The position numbers and the translations under genes are program-made. Below the pieces are notes generated by a model that was not told the origin of the DNA, made no database searches, and was given only the letters and a program-made list of their open reading frames with translations. Of a DNA stretch of 64,000 bases, positions 35,963-43,814 are shown piece by piece (positions within the stretch are counted from its first letter, which is position 1; each line of letters opens with the position of its first letter). Source of the stretch: Occallatibacter savannae (lineage in GTDB: Bacteria > Acidobacteriota > Terriglobia > Terriglobales > Acidobacteriaceae); the NCBI RefSeq assembly GCF_003131205.1, contig NZ_QFFY01000002.1, forward strand, positions 186,001 through 250,000, written 5' to 3'.

Positions 35963-37591
35963 CTAACTGAGGGGGCGGTCCCAGGTTTCGAGCTGGTGTT
36001 TGAATTCGCTCATGAATTTGCCGGCGTCGGCGCCGTCGATCAATCGGTGGTCGAAGCCGAGGCAGTAGTACTGCATGGAGCGAATTGCGATGGTGTCGTT
36101 GCCTTCTGCGTCGCTCAGGACGACGGGCTCTTTCTTGAGCGCGCCGATGGCGAGGATGGCGGATTCAGGCTGATTGATGATGGGCAGGCCGAACTCGTCG
36201 CCGAAGATACCGGGATTGGTGAGGGTGAAGGTGGAGCCGCCCACTTCGTTGGGCGAGAGCTTCTTTGCGCGGGCACGACCGGCAAGGTCGGCGATGCTGC
36301 GGGCGAGGTCTGCGAAGCTGCGCTTTTCGGATTCCCGGACCGTGGGCACGATGAGTCCCCACTCAAGGGCCACGGCAATGCCGAGATTGATGTTGGCGTG
36401 ATAGTGGATGGCGTTGTCGACAAGCGATGCGTTGACGATGGGATGACGACGCAAGGCTTCGACTGCCGCGACGGCAATAAACGGCATGTAGGTGAGCTTG
36501 ACGCCGTGGCGCTGCTCGAAGGCAGCGCGTTCGCGATCGCGGAGGCGCGCGATGCGCGTCATGTCGACCTTGTAGATGGAGTGGACGTGCGGGGCGATGC
36601 GCTTGCTCTCGACCATGCGCTGCGCGATGATGGCGCGCATCTTGGTGAGAGGGACCACTTCGGCGGTGAGATCTTTGGGCTGGCTCGCCTCAGGCCTTGG
36701 TATAGCTGTTTGCGGGAGCTGCACCTGCTGTGCGGCCGACCCTTTTTCGAGGTAAGCGAGAATGTCCTGCTTGTTGATGCGTCCGTTCGAGCCGGAGCCG
36801 GGAACGTAGCGCAGGTCGATGTTGTGCTCTTTCGCAATGCGGCGGACCAGCGGCGATGACTTGATCTTGTCCCCGGTGTGGATCGGGGCTGGTTGGTGTA
36901 CGGGAGCTGCGCTGGATTGCGGTGCGGCTGGTTTTGTTGGTTGCGGCGTCGGAGCAGATTGCGGCAGTGCGGTAGTTTCTAGAGGAGCGCTGCCGCCGAT
37001 GATAGCGACGACCGCGTTGATCTGGACCGTTTCGCCTTCGTGCGCCCGAATTTCGGTGAGGATGCCGTCTACGGTCGAGGGAATCTCGGCGTCGACCTTG
37101 TCGGTGGAGATTTCGAACAGCGGCTCGTCTTTCTTGACAGAATCTCCGACTTGCTTGAGCCACTTGGTGATGGTGCCTTCGAAGATGGATTCACCCATCT
37201 GCGGCATCACTATTTCGATCCCGCCTTTGCCCGTCACCTGCGGTGTGATCGCTTGCGGCATCTGCGGTGCTGCTGACTGCGGCTTCGCCGGCACCTGCGG
37301 CGCGTTTGATTGCGGCTTCGCCGCGGTTGCCGGAGCCGATCCGGCGTTTGCGGCAGCGCCGTCAAGCATGGCGACAACGGTGTTGATGCCGACGGTTGCG
37401 CCTTCGGGGAATTTGATTTCCGTCAGGACGCCTGAGCTGGGTGCGGGGATTTCGGCGTCGACTTTATCGGTGGAGATTTCAAAGAGCGGCTCGTCTTTTT
37501 CGACGGAGTCTCCGATTTTCTTGAGCCACTTGGTAATGGTGCCTTCAACGATTGACTCGCCCATCTGGGGCATGATGACGGGGGTTGGCAT
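35963..37591 (-). CDS. 2-oxo acid dehydrogenase E2 acyltransferase (two lipoyl domains)
   Basis: A 542-residue dihydrolipoamide acyltransferase. Two lipoyl domains (about residues 1-78 and 123-200) each carry the lysine motif EISTDKVDAEIP. Ala/Pro/Gln-rich linkers separate them. A peripheral-subunit-binding domain follows (SPLVRRIAKEHNIDLRYVPG). The C-terminal catalytic domain contains FDHRLIDGADAGKFM with the catalytic His and Asp. The acyl group (succinyl, acetyl or branched-chain) cannot be settled from sequence alone; the DKVDAEIP motif is common in SucB-like proteins. It starts at the ATG at 37591. lipB lies 102 bp upstream on the same strand, which fits supply of lipoate to this very protein. 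Confidence 0.9.
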   Translation of the reverse strand: MPTPVIMPQMGESIVEGTITKWLKKIGDSVEKDEPLFEISTDKVDAEIPAPSSGVLTEIKFPEGATVGINTVVAMLDGAAANAGSAPATAAKPQSNAPQVPAKPQSAAPQMPQAITPQVTGKGGIEIVMPQMGESIFEGTITKWLKQVGDSVKKDEPLFEISTDKVDAEIPSTVDGILTEIRAHEGETVQINAVVAIIGGSAPLETTALPQSAPTPQPTKPAAPQSSAAPVHQPAPIHTGDKIKSSPLVRRIAKEHNIDLRYVPGSGSNGRINKQDILAYLEKGSAAQQVQLPQTAIPRPEASQPKDLTAEVVPLTKMRAIIAQRMVESKRIAPHVHSIYKVDMTRIARLRDRERAAFEQRHGVKLTYMPFIAVAAVEALRRHPIVNASLVDNAIHYHANINLGIAVALEWGLIVPTVRESEKRSFADLARSIADLAGRARAKKLSPNEVGGSTFTLTNPGIFGDEFGLPIINQPESAILAIGALKKEPVVLSDAEGNDTIAIRSMQYYCLGFDHRLIDGADAGKFMSEFKHQLETWDRPLS

Positions 37592-37693
37592 GAATCGTTC
37601 GGCTCCTGCCGGATTATAAATTGCGGGGCGCACGCTGCGTCGCTACTCCCGCTCATCACGGGAAACTCGCCACGGACGGGGCAAAGCTATACG

Positions 37694-38524
37694 TCAGGCA
37701 TCGATCGGGCGATCGGGCTCGCCGTGGAGGCGGTGGACTTCGGTGGGGGTCTGGAGCGGAGTGTCGTTGGCGGGGAAATTCTCCCTCGCTTCGGCGTGGG
37801 CCCGGAGAGTGTCCAAGGAGTCGATGGCGAGGACCTGTTGCGCGAACACGTGGCCGAACTGGCTGGCGGCCTGATGGGCGACGTTCTCGAGAGACGGAAT
37901 CGTCACGTCCGGGGGCACTTCGAGGTTGAGGCTGGTGACGGGCTTATCGGTGATCCCGCAAGGGTTGATCAGCTGGAAGTCGCGCAGATCCGTTGAAACG
38001 TTGAAGGCAAAACCGTGCGAGGTAATTCCGCGGGAGACGTGGATGCCGATGGCTGCGATCTTGCGTTCGCGCGCAGGCCCCGGCTGTGAATCATGAAGAC
38101 CACACCACACGCCGGTGAGTCCTGCGATGCGGCCGGCGCGGACGCCGTACACACCGCAGAGACGAATGAGGGCTTCCTCCATCAAGCGGACGAAGTCGAC
38201 CGGGCCGAGGCGGCCACCTCTGGAGTTCTGCAGGCTGCGAAGGTCAAAGATGGGGTACCCCACGAGCTGGCCGGGACCGTGGTACGTGACGTCGCCGCCG
38301 CGGTTGATCTCGTGGAGGGTGACCCCACGCTGGGAGAGCAGTTCATCCGACGCGAGAACGTTGGCTCGGCTGGCGTTGCGTCCCAGGGTGAGGACCGGCG
38401 GATGCTCGAGGAGAAGAAGAGTGTTCTCGATGACCCCGGCGAGGCGCAGCGCCGCGACTTCAGCCTGAATGCGAAGGGCATCGTCGTAGGCAACGCGGCC
38501 GAGGTAGAGGTACTCGATCATCAC
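37694..38524 (-). CDS. lipB: Octanoyltransferase LipB
   Basis: LipB transfers octanoate from acyl carrier protein to lipoyl domains, the first step of lipoic acid synthesis. Diagnostic motifs: RGGDVTYHGPGQLVGYPI (substrate pocket), RKIAAIGIHVSRGITSHGFA (catalytic lysine region) and INPCGITDKPVTSL (catalytic cysteine). The 276-residue protein is somewhat longer than typical (about 210-240) through a C-terminal tail. The start is GTG 38524 or the adjacent ATG 38521. A TACAAT lies six bases upstream, suggesting a leaderless mRNA. It lies just upstream of the two-lipoyl-domain E2 gene, its probable client. Confidence 0.95.
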   Translation of the reverse strand: MMIEYLYLGRVAYDDALRIQAEVAALRLAGVIENTLLLLEHPPVLTLGRNASRANVLASDELLSQRGVTLHEINRGGDVTYHGPGQLVGYPIFDLRSLQNSRGGRLGPVDFVRLMEEALIRLCGVYGVRAGRIAGLTGVWCGLHDSQPGPARERKIAAIGIHVSRGITSHGFAFNVSTDLRDFQLINPCGITDKPVTSLNLEVPPDVTIPSLENVAHQAASQFGHVFAQQVLAIDSLDTLRAHAEARENFPANDTPLQTPTEVHRLHGEPDRPIDA

Positions 38525-38530
38525 GACTTC

Positions 38531-38536
38531 ATTGTA
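38531..38536 (-). promoter_or_regulatory. TACAAT -10 element, probable leaderless start
   Basis: On the minus strand TACAAT, six bases, then GTG-ATG at the start of lipB. No Shine-Dalgarno sequence fits in the gap. Confidence 0.4.
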
Positions 38537-38551
38537 TGGAGGCGGGCGGTG

Positions 38552-38938
38552 TCAGCGCTGCGGGGCAGGCTCAAAGATGGGCGCGAAGTTCGAGCGGACA
38601 CGCAGGAAAACGAGCAGCCACAGGAGGCTGATAATGGCAGCCATGGGAAGTCCCGAGGGAGCCATCGTGATGTGGGTGAGGTCGATGTTGATGATCATCC
38701 CCGCCAGAACGGTGAGTGCAAGCGGGATGTAGCGATTGATCAGAAGCAGAATTGCCGGAGCGACCTGGAAGAAGCCAATGGCGATGTCGTAGTGGGAGAC
38801 GGCGAAAGCCCGGGTGAAGTCTGCCATGGGGCCGGGAGGCATGGGAGGCGTGGGGATGAAATGCAGGAACATGTTTGACCCGAAGACGAGAAAGATGATG
38901 CCCATCAGGTAGCGGGCAATGGTGGCAGCGATTTTCAA
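38552..38938 (-). CDS. DoxX-like membrane protein
   Basis: A 128-residue protein with four hydrophobic segments (ARYLMGIIFLVFGSNMF, IAIGFFQVAPAILLLI, IPLALTVLAGMIINIDLT, AAIISLLWLLVFLRV), the layout of the DoxX/DUF4267-type small membrane family. Function unknown; family members have been linked to redox and stress responses. It is 27 bp upstream of lipB on the same strand and could be co-transcribed. The upstream side contains no gene for about 470 bp. Confidence 0.7.
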   Translation of the reverse strand: MKIAATIARYLMGIIFLVFGSNMFLHFIPTPPMPPGPMADFTRAFAVSHYDIAIGFFQVAPAILLLINRYIPLALTVLAGMIINIDLTHITMAPSGLPMAAIISLLWLLVFLRVRSNFAPIFEPAPQR

Positions 38939-39076
38939 GAGGCCTCCTTCAAACGGCAGATGCGAAACCGGTTTGTGCGAATGGAACCGCAGAACGAAAT
39001 TCGGGGAAGGCGAGTCTTCAAAATGGATGCGCCTCTTTGCCTTCCTGATTCAGAGAGAACGTACAGGATTGGAAAA

Positions 39077-39267
39077 GCAGGCAGTGTCGACCGGGGCGGG
39101 CGGCACTGCCTGCGGCGCCGGAGATCGGTTCAAGGACGCGATCTGCCGGCACAAGTGGGTTGGACCCGCCTTCCCCGGGCGTTCCAACCCTGTTCGGACC
39201 AGCGCCCTTGGAGGGTGGACGCTCGTCCGTTGGATTCCCTCCTGGCAAGAATGCGAAAGGAATCCAA
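39077..39267. other. Run of five consecutive hairpins, no supported gene
   Basis: Within 39077-39267 I find: GCAGGCAGTG/CACTGCCTGC (39077-39113); GCCGGAGATC/GATCTGCCGGC with one bulge (39117-39150); GGGTTGGA/TCCAACCC (39157-39190); CGGAC and AGCG paired with CGCT and GTCCG (39195-39229); TTGGATTCC/GGAATCCAA (39230-39267). They sit back to back. The surrounding gap 38939-39406 has no convincing protein. This could be a structured RNA or a degenerate mobile element; strand is undetermined. Confidence 0.45.
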
Positions 39268-39406
39268 ACTGAAACCTGAAGTGAAAGTCGCGGTAGAGCC
39301 TGGTGCTGAACGAGGGTGGAGCGATCTCCGGAGCCGATCAGGACACGTTGACTGGGCAAACACGTGCCGGGAGCGAAACGGTGATCAGGAAACGCGAGGC
39401 GAGTAG

Positions 39407-39775
39407 TTAGAGAGAAGAGGTGGGAGGTCCGCGAGACGGATTGGGTCCGTTCGGGTTCTGCGAGTGCAGAGTGATTGGCGATGCGATCTGCGCCGTCATC
39501 GTCCCGGAATCGGAGGCGAGAACGAGGAGCGAATCGAGATGGACTCTCTTGCCGCGGTGCCGGTGGAGCCTTTGAGCGGGCGAGCGATCAGCCGACGCGC
39601 AAAGAACGGCATTGAGCAGCGGTTTGCCTGCATGGCTTTGCCGGTGTGGCGAGCTCGCGTGTTTGGGCACACGGCAAGAAGGCGAACTGACGCGGCTGCC
39701 AAAGGCCTGCAGGGCCAGTGGACAAAGCAGCGAAATCAGGAGCAGAGCCCTGACGATGATCCGGTTCACCTTCAT
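39407..39775 (-). CDS. Small secreted hypothetical protein
   Basis: A 122-residue frame starting with a good signal peptide (VNRIIVRALLLISLLCPLALQAFG). The mature part is rich in Ser, Pro, His and Arg with no recognised domain. Support for coding is moderate: signal peptide plus an upstream promoter-like pair TTGCGT-18-TATACT, but no Shine-Dalgarno sequence and unusual composition. It is divergent from the small gene at 39970. It could be a fast-evolving secreted protein or a chance frame. Confidence 0.5.
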   Translation of the reverse strand: MKVNRIIVRALLLISLLCPLALQAFGSRVSSPSCRVPKHASSPHRQSHAGKPLLNAVLCASADRSPAQRLHRHRGKRVHLDSLLVLASDSGTMTAQIASPITLHSQNPNGPNPSRGPPTSSL

Positions 39776-39789
39776 GCTGAGAGGACTTG

Positions 39790-39819
39790 AGTATAACGAC
39801 CGATAAATCCGTTACGCAA
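39790..39819 (-). promoter_or_regulatory. Divergent promoter, leftward
   Basis: Minus strand TTGCGT (39814-39819), 18-base spacer, TATACT (39790-39795), ahead of the secreted hypothetical gene. The -35 overlaps a GTTACG repeat. Confidence 0.45.
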
Positions 39820-39870
39820 TGTCTGCTTCCTCTATTTTTCGGTTAAAAGCGTTACGCCCATGCAGTTACG
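39811..39870. repeat. Three GTTACG direct repeats between divergent promoters
   Basis: GTTACGCAATG (39811), GTTACGCCCATG (39851) and GTTACGGCTACG (39865) start with the same hexamer. Spacing is 40 and 14 bases. They lie between the two opposing promoters, a position that suits an operator. Confidence 0.35.
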
Positions 39871-39893
39871 GCTACGCATTACTGTTGAATCAG

Positions 39894-39922
39894 TTGACAG
39901 CCTTGCCCGGGGATTTGATGAT
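39894..39922 (+). promoter_or_regulatory. Sigma-70-like promoter, rightward
   Basis: TTGACA (39894-39899), 17-base spacer, GATGAT (39917-39922). A perfect -35 with a 4/6 -10 at ideal spacing, about 50 bp before the gene at 39970. Confidence 0.5.
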
Positions 39923-39969
39923 GCCGTGTAGAGTGACGCAGAAACAACGCTGCCAAGAGGACACTCGGG

Positions 39970-40281
39970 ATGGAACAAGCAGAACATCGGGGGGCGTCAC
40001 GGGACGCCGAGCATCAGGAGGCGATCAGTGCAATGGTCGGTGGACTGATCGCGAAGCGGGGCTACTACTCAGTGATCGACGAGCTGGTGGCGGCGGTGTA
40101 CAACCTGGGAGAGAAGTCGCTGGCCGATCCCGATAACAGCGAAAAGATGCGCGACTTCGACATGTGGGCCTATGCGGTGCGGGCTGCGATCGTGAAGCAC
40201 GATGGCGAGAACACCTTCGAGAACCGCCTGACCGATTGGGATCGTCTGCTTGCCAGACGAATGGGGATCAGGCTGGACTAG
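39970..40281 (+). CDS. Small hypothetical helical protein
   Basis: A 103-residue soluble, probably all-helical protein (EAISAMVGGLIAKRGYYSVI, FDMWAYAVRAAIVKHDGENT, DWDRLLARRMGIRLD). There is no signal, no cysteine and no recognised family. It is preceded by an AGAGGA ribosome-binding-like site and a promoter-like TTGACA-17-GATGAT. It stands alone; the next gene begins 306 bp later, beyond a CRP-type site. Confidence 0.65.
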   Translation: MEQAEHRGASRDAEHQEAISAMVGGLIAKRGYYSVIDELVAAVYNLGEKSLADPDNSEKMRDFDMWAYAVRAAIVKHDGENTFENRLTDWDRLLARRMGIRLD

Positions 40282-40353
40282 GACCAGACATACCGGACCA
40301 ACACTGGGCGTCCTTCTAAGTACAGCGCGGTTTTGCGGGAAAGCCCCGAGTAA

Positions 40354-40369
40354 TGTGATTTATCTCACA
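40354..40369. promoter_or_regulatory. Perfect CRP/FNR-superfamily palindrome
   Basis: TGTGATTTATCTCACA matches TGTGA-N6-TCACA exactly, the CRP consensus half-sites. It lies in a gene-free gap of 306 bp, 219 bp before the small-protein operon at 40588. The local AT-rich character contrasts with the GC-rich surroundings. The site type is inferred from the sequence; the regulator is not known in this organism. Confidence 0.6.
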
Positions 40370-40587
40370 TCCTCGGTGTTGTTTCCGTGGGAGCATTGCA
40401 AAAGTAGCGATGCAGGGCCCGGGTTGATCCCGTTTCCCGCCGAACCTCTGCCTCCCGTTTTCCCCGCACGACCTGAATAGGGAACCAGAGCAGAAACTTC
40501 ATCAGGCTTGACCTGCCGTGTGGCTATTGCTGCGCGAACAGGACGCGTCTGTACGGGATCGCTCGGCGCTCACCCATGGAGGTTGCA

Positions 40588-40761
40588 GTGATCAAGGTAT
40601 TTACAAGCGTATTCATTCTTGAAGACACGGCAGTCGCACTCGACGCGATGAAAGAGGCGCTGCCGAAGCACTCGCTGGAGTCTGAAGCGGACCGGCGGCA
40701 GACAGTCGAGCTGCAGGTTGAGGTGACGGCGATTCGCGGCCGCATGGACCGGAACGCATGA
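40588..40761 (+). CDS. Small hypothetical protein, first of three
   Basis: A 57-residue protein from the GTG at 40588, chosen because GGAGG lies six bases upstream; an ATG at 40576 overlaps that site. The sequence (KVFTSVFILEDTAVALDAMK, VELQVEVTAIRGRMDRNA) suggests a short beta strand plus helices. No family recognised. Its stop overlaps the next gene's ATG by four bases (ATGA), so translation is coupled. Confidence 0.6.
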   Translation: MIKVFTSVFILEDTAVALDAMKEALPKHSLESEADRRQTVELQVEVTAIRGRMDRNA

Positions 40762-40940
40762 GCATTCAGCCAGGACGGCCGATGCTGGATGCGCTCCGCG
40801 ACACCCTGAGAAAACTGGACTGCCTGAATAGGCCCGACGCATCGGAGCAGTCGGAACTGAAGCGGCTTTTGCGAAGGCGGATCCACCAGATGGAAGTGAT
40901 GGAACTCGAACGCAAGAGATCGCAGGCAGGTAGAGGTTGA
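40758..40940 (+). CDS. Small hypothetical protein, paralogue A
   Basis: A 60-residue basic helical protein (PMLDALRDTLRKLDCLN, SELKRLLRRRIHQMEVMELE). It overlaps the preceding gene by ATGA, and its TGA stop overlaps the TTG start of the next gene. It resembles the next protein in layout: L-D-A-L-R-x-x-L-R near the start and L-x-R-x-L-R-x-R-I near the end. Confidence 0.65.
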   Translation: MSIQPGRPMLDALRDTLRKLDCLNRPDASEQSELKRLLRRRIHQMEVMELERKRSQAGRG

Positions 40941-41113
40941 AGATTCTTCACGACGAGAGTTTGCTCGATGCACTCAGGGCGGTATTGCGGCGCTTTGAAG
41001 GTGAGACGGGCTACGACAGCGACAGCGTTGCGGATCTGAGGCGAATTCTGCGCGCGCGTATCAAGGAGCTCGAGGCAGCAGCGAGTTCGCGGAGTGTCGC
41101 GCGCAGGGAGTAG
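40937..41113 (+). CDS. Small hypothetical protein, paralogue B
   Basis: A 58-residue protein from a TTG start overlapping the previous stop (TTGA). The sequence (KILHDESLLDALRAVLRRFE, VADLRRILRARIKELEAAAS) aligns with paralogue A: LLDALRAVLRRFE against MLDALRDTLRKLD, and DLRRILRARIKELE against ELKRLLRRRIHQME. Probably a tandem duplication within a three-gene translationally coupled unit. No family recognised. The coding frame is below usual gene-caller length limits. Confidence 0.6.
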   Translation: MKILHDESLLDALRAVLRRFEGETGYDSDSVADLRRILRARIKELEAAASSRSVARRE

Positions 41114-41121
41114 AGCGCGCG

Positions 41122-41373
41122 TTAGAACCGGGGAGCGTCTACCCTGGTCATCGCGTTCTGCGGCAGCGATGGTCGCGAAGCGCCGGAATTCAGGGAGGGC
41201 AGCACCGGCGGCTGATCCTCTTCATTCACCATGACGGGCGGCCAAGCCAGTTCCAATCCTGCGAGCCGCATGCCTGCGGCAAGAATCGCGCGGACGCACA
41301 GAAACGCGAACCCGAACAGCGCCAGGAACGGGACAGCGGCAAAGGTCAAAACTCGATGTAAGAGGATCGGCAA
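41122..41373 (-). CDS. Small membrane protein with AWPPV motif, copy 1
   Basis: An 83-residue protein with one long hydrophobic region (LTFAAVPFLALFGFAFLCVR) then LAGLELAWPPVMVNEEDQPP. It is clearly paralogous to the protein at 44939: both share P-FLA...R-x-IL, RL-x-G and AWPPV-x-V-x-x-E. Both begin with a TTG start in the context TCCTTGCC. A single-pass inner membrane protein with a polar C-terminal tail is likely; function unknown. Confidence 0.6.
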   Translation of the reverse strand: MPILLHRVLTFAAVPFLALFGFAFLCVRAILAAGMRLAGLELAWPPVMVNEEDQPPVLPSLNSGASRPSLPQNAMTRVDAPRF

Positions 41374-41737
41374 GGATGCACTCTGTTGCCCCTAAAGGAA
41401 TCATGCGTGAAGAAGGCTTGTCAACGACTTAGGAGTAACGAATTCATGTGACTGGCGTCATCTGGAATTCCGTCCATGAGATTCCATCCCCGCAACGCAA
41501 TGTCTAAAGGGACGGCAGTTTTATGAGTAACCGTACCTGTAAACATTCTCTGGAGCCCCTTAGATCGACGCTGCGTCATGTCGAAATCCAGGAAGGAATC
41601 CAGCAACGAATGGATTCAGGACGACCACTCTGTAATCGAGCTGAGGCACCTTCTCGGGCACCGCATCAGACAGGAACTCGGGAAGGTGTTGGATGGAACT
41701 CCGGGACGCGGATCCGATCTGACGGAGCGTGCAGGGA
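41374..41737. other. Intergenic stretch without a supported gene
   Basis: Overlapping frames exist on both strands (41421-41606 minus, 41578-41949 plus) but none has convincing composition, and the plus frame overlaps a better-supported minus gene. No RNA gene recognised. Confidence 0.4.
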
Positions 41738-41974
41738 TCAGGCGGTTTTATCCAGCGATTTTCGCGGCGACCATGTTTCGCGGAACGGCGGCTTGTGGGT
41801 CATTTCGAAGATGCGCAGGCCCTGCCGCTCGCATGTGTGCGCGGACTCGGCCAGTTCCAATTCCGCTTCCCACATCGAGGTTGCGATCGTCTCATAGCAT
41901 CGCGAGCAGATCGAGTCCATCGATCCGTTCGCATTCATCCGGTGATTGAATTCCAGCGGCCGAAGTGAACGCAT
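41738..41974 (-). CDS. Small CxxC protein
   Basis: A 78-residue protein from the ATG at 41974, with GGAGG six bases upstream. A Cys pair in SMDSICSRCYETIAT and a later H-T-C (ESAHTCERQG) give a possible CxxC...HxC metal site. The sequence resembles small conserved acidobacterial proteins with DSICxxC; I know of no function. The upstream frame continues to 42019 but that extension lacks the ribosome site. Confidence 0.7.
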   Translation of the reverse strand: MRSLRPLEFNHRMNANGSMDSICSRCYETIATSMWEAELELAESAHTCERQGLRIFEMTHKPPFRETWSPRKSLDKTA

Positions 41975-42173
41975 TTTCTCCCTCCGGCTGCAGATTCTAG
42001 CATCGAAGTTGCGCCGCAAAAACTAGTGAAATCCCTCGTTTCCGGGCTATTTTTTCCGCTTTGGCCTTATCGAATTGCGCATGCATCCAGCCTCTTTACT
42101 TCCGAATCGAATTGCGCGAGAATCGCGTTGCTTTCAGTTGTATCCGGGCCTCTATTCCGACATCGAGGTCGAT

Positions 42174-42602
42174 ATGACTTCCGGGCAGATTCTGTTTGTT
42201 GGGCGAGATGTATGCGCTCGAGTGAGCGTCCTGAAGCACATGGGTTACGGCGTTGAAGCCTGTGTGTGCGAGGCGGATGCGCTGCGGCAGGCCCTGGCTG
42301 CCGGAGCTGTGGACGCGGTTCTGTTTCAGTGCACGCCGGAGCCGCCGTCGCGCATGCTTCTTGGCACGTGCCGCGCGCTGACGAGTGCGCCGATTGTGCT
42401 GTTTGCAGATCGCGAGTCGCCATTCCGCGGCGGTGATTTCGATGCCGTGGTGCCGAACTTGTGCGAGCCGCGCGAGTGGCTGTTGAAGATCGCAACCGTG
42501 ATTGCCGAACATCGCGATCCGGAACGGGCGAAGCCTCCGCAGGGAGCCGCACCGGGCGAGGAGAACCTGAGAATCGCCTCCAAGACTGGCAATCAGCACT
42601 GA
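42174..42602 (+). CDS. Degenerate receiver-like protein
   Basis: A 142-residue protein with the alternating pattern of a response-regulator receiver (GQILFVGRDVCARVSVLKHM, AVDAVLFQCTPEP, APIVLFADRES, FDAVVPNLCEPREWLLKI). The phospho-acceptor Asp is replaced (AVLFQCTPEP has none) and the conserved Lys of the last strand is absent. It therefore cannot be phosphorylated in the usual way; it may bind a partner instead. The ATG at 42174 with GAGG upstream was chosen. It precedes a normal receiver gene by 200 bp. Confidence 0.6.
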   Translation: MTSGQILFVGRDVCARVSVLKHMGYGVEACVCEADALRQALAAGAVDAVLFQCTPEPPSRMLLGTCRALTSAPIVLFADRESPFRGGDFDAVVPNLCEPREWLLKIATVIAEHRDPERAKPPQGAAPGEENLRIASKTGNQH

Positions 42603-42804
42603 AGTCTGCCAGCTATTCTTACGACATTATCAAAATGAACTGTACTTAAGTGGATGTCAGAGCCTATGGTTGAAGCCTCTCGTTCACGAGGCGCGCTCCC
42701 TTTCTCTGTGCATTCTAGGGTCCGATCCTTCCGGAATACGGGCCATGCTGCGTCCGTTTCTCCCGCTCATCTGCGCAGCCGCATCTACAGGATCGGAGCA
42801 CAAC

Positions 42805-43191
42805 ATGCCTCGCACGCCGCGCGTCCTCGTCGTGGACGACGACCACGTTATTGCCACCACGCTCGCCCTCATTCTCAGCAGGAACGGATTTGAAGCAGTA
42901 GCTGCTTTCAGCGGCCCTGAAGCTCTGCAGCACGCCTATAAGTCGCACTTCGATGTGCTTTTGTCGGACGTGGTGATGGAGCCGCTCAACGGAGTCCGCC
43001 TTGCAGTGATCTTCCGAAACCTCAATCCAGTTGCGAAGATCGTGCTGTTTACCGGGACCGAGGACGCTGCGCAGTTGATGTTGGCTGCGGCAAATGCCGG
43101 GCACGACTTCAAGATTCTGCGGAAGCCGATCCATCCCGGAACGATCCTTGAGGAGCTTCGTGAGCAGTGCTCTGAAGCCCGGTCCGTCTAG
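42805..43191 (+). CDS. Single-domain response regulator (CheY-like)
   Basis: A 128-residue stand-alone receiver. The acidic triad D11-D12-D13 in VLVVDDDH, the phospho-acceptor D55 in LLSDVVME, the switch T83 in LFTGTED and the lysine K107 in ILRKPIHP are all present. No output domain follows, so it acts through protein contacts. No kinase gene lies nearby. The ATG at 42805 has GGAG eight bases upstream; a longer frame begins at 42670 without family resemblance. Confidence 0.85.
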   Translation: MPRTPRVLVVDDDHVIATTLALILSRNGFEAVAAFSGPEALQHAYKSHFDVLLSDVVMEPLNGVRLAVIFRNLNPVAKIVLFTGTEDAAQLMLAAANAGHDFKILRKPIHPGTILEELREQCSEARSV

Positions 43192-43814
43192 AAGTTAAAG
43201 GCTGCGGCGGATCCGCCTGCGCCCGAATGCACTGGGTGCGACGTGATCCACACCTGATCTGATTGACGCCCGCTCCTCGCGAAGAAGCAGGATGAACGGG
43301 GCACAGCTCCCGGTCCGAGACGTCAGCGATGCGCCGGTACGAACCGCACACCTACCGCCTCCCCCTCCCTATACCTTGTGAACAAGAATCCTATTTTCAA
43401 TCAGTTACGGTAGAGCGCGAGCGCCAAGTGTATCTTACGAATGGACTTAGCTGTAAGTGCTTCTCCCTGCTTGACTTAGGAGCGATTGAGCGGGGTCACC
43501 AGTCCCTTTGCACAAATGGACCGCTGGACCTGACGGAATCGCATCCTGGTTATCCTGAGCTAATTCCATTGTGACAGGAACGATGAAATAGACTGCAACG
43601 TGGCTGCGGAACCATTTGCGCCATGGAATGAGTTACTTAGCGGAATTTCGGACCGAGGGCGAGCTTGACAGGGCAAAACTTGCCCGAGGTTCAATGCTCG
43701 GTTCAATGTGAGTCCCCGGGTCTCAAGAGGCGGGAGACTTCATCACCCGAAGTGTAGAGGAGGACTTACGCCCGCTTATCTCGAAAAGCTGCGATGCACG
43801 GACGCCAGCACGGC
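43192..43814. other. Gene-free 623-bp region
   Basis: No convincing protein on either strand; short frames such as 43329-43574 look random. A short hairpin GGGCAAAACTTGCCC sits at 43671-43685, followed by two GGTTCAATG copies 12 bp apart. No RNA gene was recognised. Confidence 0.4.

Noticed and set aside
39018..39359. 113-codon minus-strand frame over the hairpin cluster
   Set aside because: The coding signal is explained by GC-rich inverted repeats; no start signal or family.
41578..41949. 123-codon plus-strand frame
   Set aside because: The first 50 residues look passable, but the frame runs antisense through the supported CxxC gene and ends in Ser-rich noise.
43329..43574. 81-codon plus-strand frame
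   Set aside because: No ribosome site, no hydrophobic or domain pattern, and odd composition; left as gene-free sequence.
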